Part shown: positions 54,665 through 62,026 of the stretch, piece by piece
How the letters are laid out: each line of letters begins with the position of its first letter
How positions within the stretch are numbered: position 1 is the stretch's first letter
Source: Promethearchaeota archaeon
GTDB lineage: Archaea > Asgardarchaeota > Lokiarchaeia > Sigyniarchaeales > SOKP01
Direction of reading: 5' to 3'
Assembly: GCA_030606485.1 (NCBI GenBank)
Contig: JAUWGH010000003.1
Coordinates: forward strand, 372,001-436,000
DNA length: 64,000 nt
Notes under the pieces: generated by a model
Seen by the model: the letters and a program-made list of their open reading frames with translations, nothing else
Told to the model about the DNA's origin: nothing
Databases searched by the model: none
Position numbers and translations under genes: made by a program

Positions 54665-55768
54665 ATGAGTGAAGAGAATTTAGATATATACCGTGAATTG
54701 CAAAGACACCTCGATAAAATGCCAATTGGGTTTCCTACGACGAGATCGGGAGTTGATATCCGCATATTAAAACATTTATTCACACCTGAAGAGGCAGAGA
54801 TTGCCAAGAAATTGAGTTTCATTCCAAAACCTTTGAAAAAAATTTATAGATACGTAAAGAAGTTTGGGGTGTCCATCGAAGAATTAGAGAAGATTTTAGA
54901 CGTCATGGTTAATAAGGGGTCCATAAATTATGATAAAAAAGAAGATGAGAAATACTATGGAAATGCCCCTTTCGTAATCGGGATGCATGAATACCAGGTA
55001 AGCCTACTCACAAAAGAGTATTATAAAGATGTTCAACAATATATTGAGGAGGCATTCTTAGATGAGTATGTAAAGATGGGACCCCAGATACGCACCATAC
55101 CAATGGAAGAAAGCATTACACCAGAACATCATATAGCAAGTTATAATGATCTAAAACAAATTATTGAAAATGAAGAGGGTCCATTCAGTGTGTTTAGCTG
55201 TATTTGTCGTAAGGGGAAGAGACTCATTGGACAATCATGCAATCAAACATCTCGGGATGAAACTTGCATGACATTTGGGGGTGGAGCTCAATTTTTTATA
55301 GATCAAGGATGGAGTCGAAAAATAAGTAAAGCAGAAGCCCTTGAAATCTTACGTAAAAATGAAGCTGATGGTTTGGTTCTTCAACCAGCAAATATTAGGA
55401 AACCTGGTTTTATTTGTTCTTGTTGTGGGTGTTGTTGTGATATTTTATTAAACGCTAAGAAGCTAGTCCGTCCAATAGAAGCATTTACGACCAATTATTA
55501 TGCAGAGGTTGATATTGAATTATGCACAGGATGTGAAACTTGTGTTGATCGTTGTCAAATGGATGCCTTGACTCTTATTGACGACATTTCTGTAGTAAAT
55601 CTAGATCGATGTATTGGTTGTGGTCTCTGTGTTCCAACATGCCCTTCAGGGGCTATGCAACTTAATAAAAAAAAAGAGGAGATCGTCCCCCCAAAAGATA
55701 AAACCGAATTATTCCTCGGTTTTGTGGATAGAAAAGCGGAACTGGCTCGGATTAAAAAGAACCAGTAA
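54665..55768 (+). CDS. Multi-cluster Fe-S protein with N-terminal winged-helix region
   Basis: 367 residues. The N-terminal 130 residues carry a helical, winged-helix-like segment (SIEELEKILDVMVNKGSINY). The middle has FSCICRKGKRLIGQSCNQTS and SRDETCMTFGGGAQFFIDQG, then ICSCCGCCCDILLNA. The C-terminus is a two-cluster ferredoxin (CTGCETCVDRCQMDALT; CIGCGLCVPTCPSGAM). The same layout is seen at 42489, here with a fuller cysteine set. It starts 68 bases after the kinase gene. Probably an electron carrier or redox-sensing protein. Confidence 0.85.
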   Translation: MSEENLDIYRELQRHLDKMPIGFPTTRSGVDIRILKHLFTPEEAEIAKKLSFIPKPLKKIYRYVKKFGVSIEELEKILDVMVNKGSINYDKKEDEKYYGNAPFVIGMHEYQVSLLTKEYYKDVQQYIEEAFLDEYVKMGPQIRTIPMEESITPEHHIASYNDLKQIIENEEGPFSVFSCICRKGKRLIGQSCNQTSRDETCMTFGGGAQFFIDQGWSRKISKAEALEILRKNEADGLVLQPANIRKPGFICSCCGCCCDILLNAKKLVRPIEAFTTNYYAEVDIELCTGCETCVDRCQMDALTLIDDISVVNLDRCIGCGLCVPTCPSGAMQLNKKKEEIVPPKDKTELFLGFVDRKAELARIKKNQ

Positions 55769-55947
55769 AAAACAAGTTCAGATTGAATTATATAATTTAA
55801 TTTTATTCAATCTTTTTTTAATATTATTCATTTTGCATTATGAGAGAATATTACTTATTATCATACATTTTATAATTTTTGGCAGTAAATTGAATTTAAG
55901 AATATTTGGGAATACAGAATAAAATAAAAAAATGTGCTAAATAATTG

Positions 55948-57441
55948 ATGAATATTGATATAATTGATGTATTTCTTCATCCTAGATCTGTTGCTGTCAT
56001 AGGTGCTTCAAAAAATCCTATGAAAGGCGGAAATCGCATTGTAAATAATCTTATACAAAATAATTTTAAGGGAAAGGTTTATCTTATAAATCCAAACTCA
56101 GAAGGTAAATTGCTCGGTTTAGAATTTAAGAAATCAGTTTTAGAAATTGAAGATGAAGTTGATCTTGCTATTTTTTATGTTCCAAATCGACTTATACCCG
56201 GTCTATTAAAAGATTGCATAAAAAAAGGTATTAAAGGGGCAATTATTGAGGCATCTGGATTTGAAGAGGTGGGTGAAAAGGGTCTTGAATTAAGTGATCA
56301 AATCCTTAAAATAACGGATAATTTCTCGAAAATAAGAATTGTTGGACCGAATTGTATGGGACTTACAACAATTGATGGTGATAGCGAAGGTGATGAAAAA
56401 GGGGGTTTTTTTTGCGGGTTTGGAGTTTTTACAAATTACAAAAGAGGAAATGTTGCAATAATTAGCCAATCGGGAATGTTGAATGGTGGATATCTCATGT
56501 ATCTAATGTCAAAATATCCGAATCTGGGTTTTCGATATTCATGTTCCATTGGAAATAAAATGGATTTAAGTGAATTGGAATTTTTAGAATATTTATTAGA
56601 AGATTCCACTGTCAATGTTATTGCTTTATATCTTGAATCATTTAAAGATCCTATTAAGTTCATTAAATTATGCAGAAAAGTTAAAAATATTCCAAATAAG
56701 ACGATTATCTTAGTAAAGGGTGGAGTAACTACTCAAGGTCAGAAAGCAACTTTAAGCCATACGGGAGCTCTTGCAGAGAATTCGCAATTGATTGATGCTG
56801 TAATTAAGCAAGCAGGTATAATACGAGCGTATAGCTTCCATGAATTATTTCAGTTTGCTAGAACTTTCTCAATGATGTATAACACAGGAAAAAAATTGCC
56901 TAAATGGGGTAATGTTTCAATGATTGCTGGTTCTGGAGGTGCAGGCACAATTTCAGCCGATCTCACCATAAAATATGGTCTAAATTTTCCTATTTTGGGA
57001 GATAAGGCATATAAAACATTAGAAGATGTGTTTCCAGAGTGGATGCCTCCAAATCGATTCGCACTTGTAGATATATGGCCAGCTATGGAAAAAGCTATAA
57101 TGAATAAGGTGGGACTTGATGCTGTAATGAATTCTGTTTACAAGGCAGTATTAAGTGAACCTGATATTGAAGGCCTTTTTAATATGATGTTTTGTTCGAA
57201 ACAATTTAGATTTTTAAGTAATGTCGATCAAATAATTGAAATTGCTAGTCGATCTCCAAAACCAATATTTTTTTGGTTGATTGGTGAAGATAAGGAGGTT
57301 CGTCGAAATTCAGAATTGTTAGCCAAAAATAATTTACCATCCTTTTCCAGTTTAGAAGATATGGTCAAAAACTTTTGGGTATTAGTTCAAGAATCAAATA
57401 ATAAAAATAAAATTTTAAACAAATTTATGACTCAGAACTAA
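55948..57441 (+). CDS. NDP-forming acyl-CoA synthetase, alpha-type chain
   Basis: 497 residues from ATG 55948. The CoA-binding Rossmann domain opens with HPRSVAVIGASKNPMKGGNR, followed by KGKVYLINPNS and the succinyl-CoA ligase-like VAIISQSGMLNGGY. The phosphorylated catalytic histidine is His271 in ATLSHTGALAENSQLID. The family makes acid plus ATP from acyl-CoA, ADP and phosphate, the main archaeal substrate-level phosphorylation. The ATP-grasp beta domain is absent from this chain and from nearby genes. The C-terminal 100 residues are diverged. Confidence 0.85.
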   Translation: MNIDIIDVFLHPRSVAVIGASKNPMKGGNRIVNNLIQNNFKGKVYLINPNSEGKLLGLEFKKSVLEIEDEVDLAIFYVPNRLIPGLLKDCIKKGIKGAIIEASGFEEVGEKGLELSDQILKITDNFSKIRIVGPNCMGLTTIDGDSEGDEKGGFFCGFGVFTNYKRGNVAIISQSGMLNGGYLMYLMSKYPNLGFRYSCSIGNKMDLSELEFLEYLLEDSTVNVIALYLESFKDPIKFIKLCRKVKNIPNKTIILVKGGVTTQGQKATLSHTGALAENSQLIDAVIKQAGIIRAYSFHELFQFARTFSMMYNTGKKLPKWGNVSMIAGSGGAGTISADLTIKYGLNFPILGDKAYKTLEDVFPEWMPPNRFALVDIWPAMEKAIMNKVGLDAVMNSVYKAVLSEPDIEGLFNMMFCSKQFRFLSNVDQIIEIASRSPKPIFFWLIGEDKEVRRNSELLAKNNLPSFSSLEDMVKNFWVLVQESNNKNKILNKFMTQN

Positions 57442-57472
57442 TAAATTATTTCCCAAATATCAAAAATAATTG

Positions 57473-57589
57473 TCATTCATTCTTTTTTGAGATTTCATGT
57501 TTAATTCTTTCAAATTCTTTAATAATATCGAATAAAAACAATTCATTAATTAAAGTAAAGGAGACCTTCAAACCCAATCTTGATAACAA
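57473..57589 (-). CDS. Doubtful 38-residue reading frame
   Basis: In an otherwise empty 290-base gap, a minus-strand frame from TTG 57589 to TGA 57475-57473 gives a plausible amphipathic peptide (LGLKVSFTLINELFLFDIIK, then EFERIKHEISKKNE). It may be a small protein or the C-terminal relic of a lost gene. No ribosome site was found and I recognise no family. Confidence 0.22.
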   Translation of the reverse strand: MLSRLGLKVSFTLINELFLFDIIKEFERIKHEISKKNE

Positions 57590-57731
57590 AAGGAATTAAG
57601 ATAAACTTTTCTTTGAATATGTTAAAAATTATAAAAAAGTAAAAATATAAATACAAAAAAGTTTAATAATTCTAATGTTTTAAATTCCAATTTTATTGAA
57701 TAAAAATTATAATGAGAGGTGAAAGTGATTT

Positions 57732-58034
57732 ATGACATTCTTTATGGTGACTGCTACATTTCCACCTGACAAAGCAACTGGAGTTGGAAAAGTATTTACT
57801 TCAGGAAAATTAACTGAACTACCATCTTTCGTAAAGCGTATAAGCATTTTTGTTGTGCCGGAAGGTAATATTAAGACTTATGCAATTTATGAGTGTGAAG
57901 ATGAGAAAGCACATGAAGGATATAAGGCAATAGCGAAGAGATACACTGGCTACTACGAACTTGAAGGATGGAAGCACAAAATAGAGCATCTTCTAACGCC
58001 AAATGAGGCGTTACCAATGATTGGACTAGGTTAA
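57732..58034 (+). CDS. 100-residue uncharacterised protein, tandem paralogue 1
   Basis: A compact alpha/beta protein: MTFFMVTATFPPDKATGVGK, SFVKRISIFVVPEGNIKTYA, KAIAKRYTGYYELEGWKHKI. I do not recognise a family; the pattern (strand-helix-strand-strand-helix-strand) suggests a ferredoxin-like or dimeric alpha/beta barrel fold. A second copy at 58356 matches it at about 45 of 100 positions without gaps by hand alignment. Both are preceded by the same leader, AGAGGTxAAAGTGAxTT directly before ATG, implying strong and similar translation. Confidence 0.8.
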   Translation: MTFFMVTATFPPDKATGVGKVFTSGKLTELPSFVKRISIFVVPEGNIKTYAIYECEDEKAHEGYKAIAKRYTGYYELEGWKHKIEHLLTPNEALPMIGLG

Positions 58035-58098
58035 CCTTTAATTAAAAATAATAGGTGTAGTATTGTAAGTAATAATTTTAAACCCTTTTTTTTCCTAT

Positions 58099-58160
58099 TT
58101 ACTCTAAATTAAACGGTTTTTTTTAACTTCGATATAAAATCTTTTTTTCCCATATCACAC
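58099..58160 (-). pseudogene. Decayed 3' end of a crotonase gene
   Basis: Minus-strand DNA here aligns to the end of the crotonase gene at 58718: twelve identical bases (TCTAAATTAAAC on the plus strand), then GATATAAA and TTTTCC blocks in the same order and spacing. Translated, it reads GKKDFISKLKK against GKESFISKFKK, followed after a two-base insertion by FNLE and a stop against FNLEEEE. An in-frame TAG precedes it. It lies between the two 100-residue paralogues, so a unit of [small gene plus crotonase] was probably duplicated and the first crotonase lost. Confidence 0.6.
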
Positions 58161-58355
58161 TATAGATTATACTAATTCTAAAAGAAATTGATGGAAGTGA
58201 ATAACTTTTAATCTTTTACAGCTACAATTCTTATTTCTTTTATGTTTTTTTGATAATATTGTAACAATTTTTATATAAACAAAAAGAAAAAGTAATTTGG
58301 ATCTTGAATCCATTTTTATAAAAAAAAAATACATTAAAAGAGGTAAAAGTGAGTT

Positions 58356-58658
58356 ATGGCATATATATTAATTACTTCTACATATCCTCCTCATAAAACG
58401 ATGGAATTAGCGAAATTATATACTTCAGGAAAACAACCAAAATATCCAGATTTTGTAAAACGTCTCCATCGATTCGTAGTGATGGATAATGATGTTAAGG
58501 GCTACGCCCTATATGAGGTTCCAGATGATAAGATCATTGATGGAGGGAAGGCAATAGCAAAACGACAAGCTGTTTATTCCACTATTGAAGGATATAAATA
58601 TAGAGCAGAACTTTTAATGACAGCGGAAGATGCGTTAGAAGTAGCAGGACTAGGTTAA
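58356..58658 (+). CDS. 100-residue uncharacterised protein, tandem paralogue 2
   Basis: Same length and pattern as the gene at 57732: MAYILITSTYPPHKTMELAK, DFVKRLHRFVVMDNDVKGYA, KAIAKRQAVYSTIEGYKYRA, ending ALEVAGLG. Invariant between the two are T-x-P-P-x-K, YTSGK/FTSGK, FVKR, FVV, KAIAKR and a final GLG. The perfectly conserved ribosome-site leader, AGAGGTAAAAGTGAGTT before ATG, suggests both copies remain expressed. Convergent with a crotonase gene, 59 bases apart; a role in acyl-CoA metabolism is only a context guess. Confidence 0.8.
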   Translation: MAYILITSTYPPHKTMELAKLYTSGKQPKYPDFVKRLHRFVVMDNDVKGYALYEVPDDKIIDGGKAIAKRQAVYSTIEGYKYRAELLMTAEDALEVAGLG

Positions 58659-58717
58659 CCTTCCAATAAAACTAATGGGACTAAAATTTAATATAAAAAT
58701 TTTAAATTCATTTTTTT

Positions 58718-59506
58718 TTATTCTTCTTCTTCTAAATTAAACTCTTTTTTAAATTTAGATATAAAGCTTTCTTTTCCAATTTCAAACCAGTTGCTGCAAT
58801 AATTCTCCATTTTATAGGCTTCATCATAAGGTTTTTCCCAGACATGATTTGCACAAAGTCTTATACCATTAATTACCGCCTGATTTCTTGAAGCAAGAAA
58901 TTTTGCCTTTTCCATAGCGACTGCCATTAATTCATCCATGGTATTCACAAGCTCATCTATTAATCCAAAATTTAAAGCTTGTTCTGGCGTAATCTTTTCA
59001 CCCCACATTAGTATCTTTTTTGTCAATAACGGACCTATCGTGCGAACCATCTGAGTTATACAGCCTGTTCCAGGAAAAACGTTTATAAGAATTTCTGGCA
59101 TTTGGTAATAACCTTCATTAAGTGCAACTCTATAATCGCAAAACAGAGGTATTTCAAGACCTCCACCTAATGCCCTACCATTAATTGCTGCAATAACTGG
59201 TTTCCCATTTAGAAGAATGCGAACAACTTCAGCCAATAATCTTTCAAGATTTTTTGCAACTGAAATATCCTTACCGCTTGCACTGGCGACGTCAATTCCA
59301 GTAGAAAAATTTTTTCCATTGGCTGTCAAAATAATTGCTCGAATACGCTTATTATTTTGGCAATAAAGGAGTACTTTCTTATAATTCTCTAATTGTTCTA
59401 CATCAAAAGCATTTGAACGCTCAATTTTATTTAATGTTATAATTCCAATGCGATTTTTTACTTTAAATTCAATAAAGCGACCAAAATTAATTTCATTATC
59501 TGCCAT
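58718..59506 (-). CDS. Enoyl-CoA hydratase/isomerase family protein
   Basis: 262 residues, crotonase. Oxyanion-hole stretches are FSTGIDVASASG and INGRALGGGLEIPLFCDYRV. The active region PEILINVFPGTGCITQMVRT keeps the first glutamate but not the second acid, so a simple hydratase mechanism is doubtful. The C-terminal helix is QAVINGIRLCANHVWEKPYD. A fragment of a duplicate of this gene survives at 58099. ATG 59506. Confidence 0.87.
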   Translation of the reverse strand: MADNEINFGRFIEFKVKNRIGIITLNKIERSNAFDVEQLENYKKVLLYCQNNKRIRAIILTANGKNFSTGIDVASASGKDISVAKNLERLLAEVVRILLNGKPVIAAINGRALGGGLEIPLFCDYRVALNEGYYQMPEILINVFPGTGCITQMVRTIGPLLTKKILMWGEKITPEQALNFGLIDELVNTMDELMAVAMEKAKFLASRNQAVINGIRLCANHVWEKPYDEAYKMENYCSNWFEIGKESFISKFKKEFNLEEEE

Positions 59507-59591
59507 TTTTCTAAAAAATATATTAATTTTAAATTGAAAATTGATATCTTTTAATATTTAATATTTATAGAATTTATCATTTTATTTGTTT

Positions 59592-60035
59592 TCAAAATTT
59601 TCCTTTTATCCAGCCTATTTTATCGGTTTCTCTATTATCAATAGATGGAATGAAAGGTTTTATATCTAAAACAGGGGTTCCATCAATTAAATCAAGATTC
59701 TCAACATAGATTAAATTCTTTTCAATTTTTTCCAATTTAAAAACCGAAAATCCTATTGGATTTGGCCTGTAGGGAGACCTTATTGCAAAGATCCCATGTT
59801 TAGTATTATCCCAATGGGTTCTCGATTGAAGGTGCACTGGGGGTTTTACCAAGTGAAAATAAGATAAACACATTATGTATTCAAAACCTTCCAAATCTTT
59901 CAGACCATCTTTAAATTCTTCAAAAACTTCTATCTTTCCCTTTGCTTTAGAAAATTTAGGTTGAACGGGAACATTTCCATATGATTTGAAGGGAGAATGA
60001 ATTTTTCCAATAGGTTTAAACTCTACTTCTACCAT
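59592..60035 (-). CDS. trmO: TrmO/TsaA-like tRNA methyltransferase (UPF0066)
   Basis: 147 residues. Family motifs are FKPIGKIHSPFKSYGNVPVQ, FEYIMCLSYFHL, and the SAM-binding GIFAIRSPYRPNPIGFSVFK followed by DLIDGTPVLDIKPFIPSIDN. TrmO methylates N6-threonylcarbamoyladenosine at position 37 of certain tRNAs. The archaeal members are short, lacking the C-terminal extension of the E. coli protein, as here. ATG 60035; the SCP2-like gene at 60060 ends just upstream on the same strand. Confidence 0.88.
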   Translation of the reverse strand: MVEVEFKPIGKIHSPFKSYGNVPVQPKFSKAKGKIEVFEEFKDGLKDLEGFEYIMCLSYFHLVKPPVHLQSRTHWDNTKHGIFAIRSPYRPNPIGFSVFKLEKIEKNLIYVENLDLIDGTPVLDIKPFIPSIDNRETDKIGWIKGKF

Positions 60036-60059
60036 AATAATCGATATTTATAAATCATA

Positions 60060-60449
60060 TTAGCCCTCTATAAGAGGTTTTAGATAATCCATAATATATT
60101 CTGCTAGAGAATTATATGTCATAGTCAATAGTAGATTCCCCTCAATTTGCAGTACTCCACTCATATAAGCAGAGGTTCCATCTAATTCTCCGGTAAAGAA
60201 ATCTTTAGCTACATCAAGATCCCTAATTGTCATCGTGACATCTGGATCTTCAATTTCTTTATCAATCACCCATGAATATTTTTCATCTTTAAAAACTTGG
60301 TACCCTGTAAAATTTCCAATTTTCCATTGTATTTTTGCTTCAAAACCTTTCATTTCCTCTTGAAGTTCCTCATCAACTTTAACAATTTCATCTAAACTTT
60401 TTAACATTAAATAAAATAGCATTTTAACCTGAAACTCTTTTTTATCCAT
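60060..60449 (-). CDS. SCP2-like lipid-binding protein
   Basis: 129 residues, SCP2 fold pattern: GFEAKIQWKIGNFTGYQVFK, PDVTMTIRDLDVAKDFFTGE and the final helical SAYMSGVLQIEGNLLLTMTY. The strand-helix order and the alternating ITIxD...AxxxLxG pattern are those of SCP2 proteins. It follows another SCP2-like gene after 11 bases and is probably a tandem duplicate. Likely binds acyl chains; substrate unknown. Confidence 0.75.
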   Translation of the reverse strand: MDKKEFQVKMLFYLMLKSLDEIVKVDEELQEEMKGFEAKIQWKIGNFTGYQVFKDEKYSWVIDKEIEDPDVTMTIRDLDVAKDFFTGELDGTSAYMSGVLQIEGNLLLTMTYNSLAEYIMDYLKPLIEG

Positions 60450-60460
60450 AAAAACACCTC

Positions 60461-60847
60461 TTATTTGGTTAAATCTCCAAGATATTCTTTTACCGTATCT
60501 AAAATAAAATTGAGTCCTTCAGCTTTTTTAATATCCCCAGAAATTTTAACTTTATCCCCCATTTTATTAAAATCTTGCTTTCCAGTTAGTATTTTTATTG
60601 CAACTTCAGCATCACTAATTTCAAAAGTTATAGTGGGATTTATTGGCGCTGTTCCTTCAGAACCATTAATATCTCCATCTTTTATTTCAGTATAAAATGA
60701 GATATCATCTCCAACTTTCCATGCAATTAATTCGTTCAGACCCTTTAATTTATCTTTGTAATCATCGTCAAATTTTGCAATCTCTTTCGCAGCGTAATTT
60801 ATCATATTCATTAATACTTTGACACATACTTTTTGTTCTTTTGACAT
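60461..60847 (-). CDS. SCP2-like lipid-binding protein
   Basis: 128 residues from ATG 60847, with GGAG nine bases upstream. SCP2 pattern: LNELIAWKVGDDISFYTEIK, NPTITFEISDAEVAIKILTG, and DKVKISGDIKKAEGLNFILD. First of two adjacent SCP2-like genes, 11 bases before the next. The two probably bind related ligands or pair as partners. Confidence 0.78.
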   Translation of the reverse strand: MSKEQKVCVKVLMNMINYAAKEIAKFDDDYKDKLKGLNELIAWKVGDDISFYTEIKDGDINGSEGTAPINPTITFEISDAEVAIKILTGKQDFNKMGDKVKISGDIKKAEGLNFILDTVKEYLGDLTK

Positions 60848-61014
60848 TTTTATAATCTCCAATCTATTTTTAATTAACTTAAATAATAATTTGAATTGTT
60901 ATTATAAAAAAATTATATCAATTTGAAAATTTAAAAATTAAATAATGCAGAAAAATCTAATGTAATAACTTTTTAGAAGATTATCCTTGGTAGTATTAAA
61001 CTAAATTATTTATT

Positions 61015-61692
61015 TCATAAAACGTTTTTCTCCAATAAATCTCTAATTTGTTCTAAAGCAAATTTTCTATATTCTTTAGCAGATATAATATAAGATTCCA
61101 ATTTTATTGGTTCTGTAATATTTTCACGTAATTTAAGATCAGCCTCTACTTTCGCCGCTCCAAGAAGCACCCCATATATATAAAATAAACGTTCAATAGC
61201 TTCAGTTTTAATTATTTTTTTAGCAATTACAGCTTTTTCCACAATAACTGAGATGTATTTCATTATTTGAAATGGTTTATAATTTTTCTCTAGAGGACCA
61301 ATTTTATTGGAAGGTGGAGCAGAAATTAAAAACATCATTGCAAATCGATTAAAATCAACGCTTGCAAATTCCAAGAAAAATTCTGCTATTTTAAAAAATA
61401 GGTCAGTATAGGAACCTTGATAATCGCCTATTAATCTATTTAGCCCATCTTGAAATTCTCCATAATATTTTTTCCTAATAGCAATCCAAAGTTCTCTTTT
61501 ACTCTGTACGTAATTATATACATTTGTTTGAGACATGTTTAAGAGTTTTGCTAAGGCTCGAAGACTAAATCCATGAGAGCCGTATTTAACAAATAAATCC
61601 TTTCCAGCTTCTAGAATTTTATTAAATTGCTCCGCCTTTTTCTCTGGCGCTCGTGCTCTTGGAATTATTTTTTTCTTTTTACTTTTTTCCAT
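61015..61692 (-). CDS. TetR-family transcriptional regulator
   Basis: 225 residues. The N-terminal HTH reads FNKILEAGKDLFVKYGSHGF, SLRALAKLLNMSQTNVYNYV, KRELWIAIRKKYY, the standard TetR layout, after a very basic tail (KKKKIIPRARAPEKK). The ligand-binding C-terminal helices (DLFFKIAEFFLEFASVDFNR) are diverged. It is divergent from the GPH symporter gene and a good inverted repeat lies between them, so it probably controls that transporter and itself. Confidence 0.87.
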   Translation of the reverse strand: MEKSKKKKIIPRARAPEKKAEQFNKILEAGKDLFVKYGSHGFSLRALAKLLNMSQTNVYNYVQSKRELWIAIRKKYYGEFQDGLNRLIGDYQGSYTDLFFKIAEFFLEFASVDFNRFAMMFLISAPPSNKIGPLEKNYKPFQIMKYISVIVEKAVIAKKIIKTEAIERLFYIYGVLLGAAKVEADLKLRENITEPIKLESYIISAKEYRKFALEQIRDLLEKNVL

Positions 61693-62026
61693 TATGTTTA
61701 TCTAATTTTTTAAATAATTTATAATTCAAAGTTTAAATTTCTGAATATTATGATTATTAGATCGATTAATTTTTATATTTATATATTTTGATGAATGAGC
61801 ATATTTCATTTAAATTTTTATTGAATTATCTTCCTATATTCATAATATCTCTTACTGGGAAAGTTTTTCCCAGTTAAGCTATTTGTTTGAAATTAAACAT
61901 TTAAATATAAGTTAGTATCGTTAATTAAATTAACTAACATAGATCATTTAATTAAATCTTTATAAAAAAAAAATATAGAAATTAATTTTTAAAAAGAAAT
62001 TGAAAACAATATGGAGTGAAAGGATT
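61693..62026. other. 334-base divergent regulatory region
   Basis: No gene on either strand. It holds the promoters for the TetR gene and the GPH symporter. It contains the 21-base inverted repeat at 61854 and a second, looser one at about 61912-61939 (GTTAGT ... ACTAAC arms around an AT-rich centre). Confidence 0.6.
61854..61874. promoter_or_regulatory. Inverted repeat, likely TetR operator
   Basis: ACTGGGAAA, GTT, TTTCCCAGT: nine-base arms that match perfectly around a three-base spacer, in a GC-rich spot of an A/T-rich spacer. Size and symmetry fit a TetR-family dimer site; it lies 153 bases upstream of the symporter ATG. A short transcribed hairpin is the alternative reading. Confidence 0.5.
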
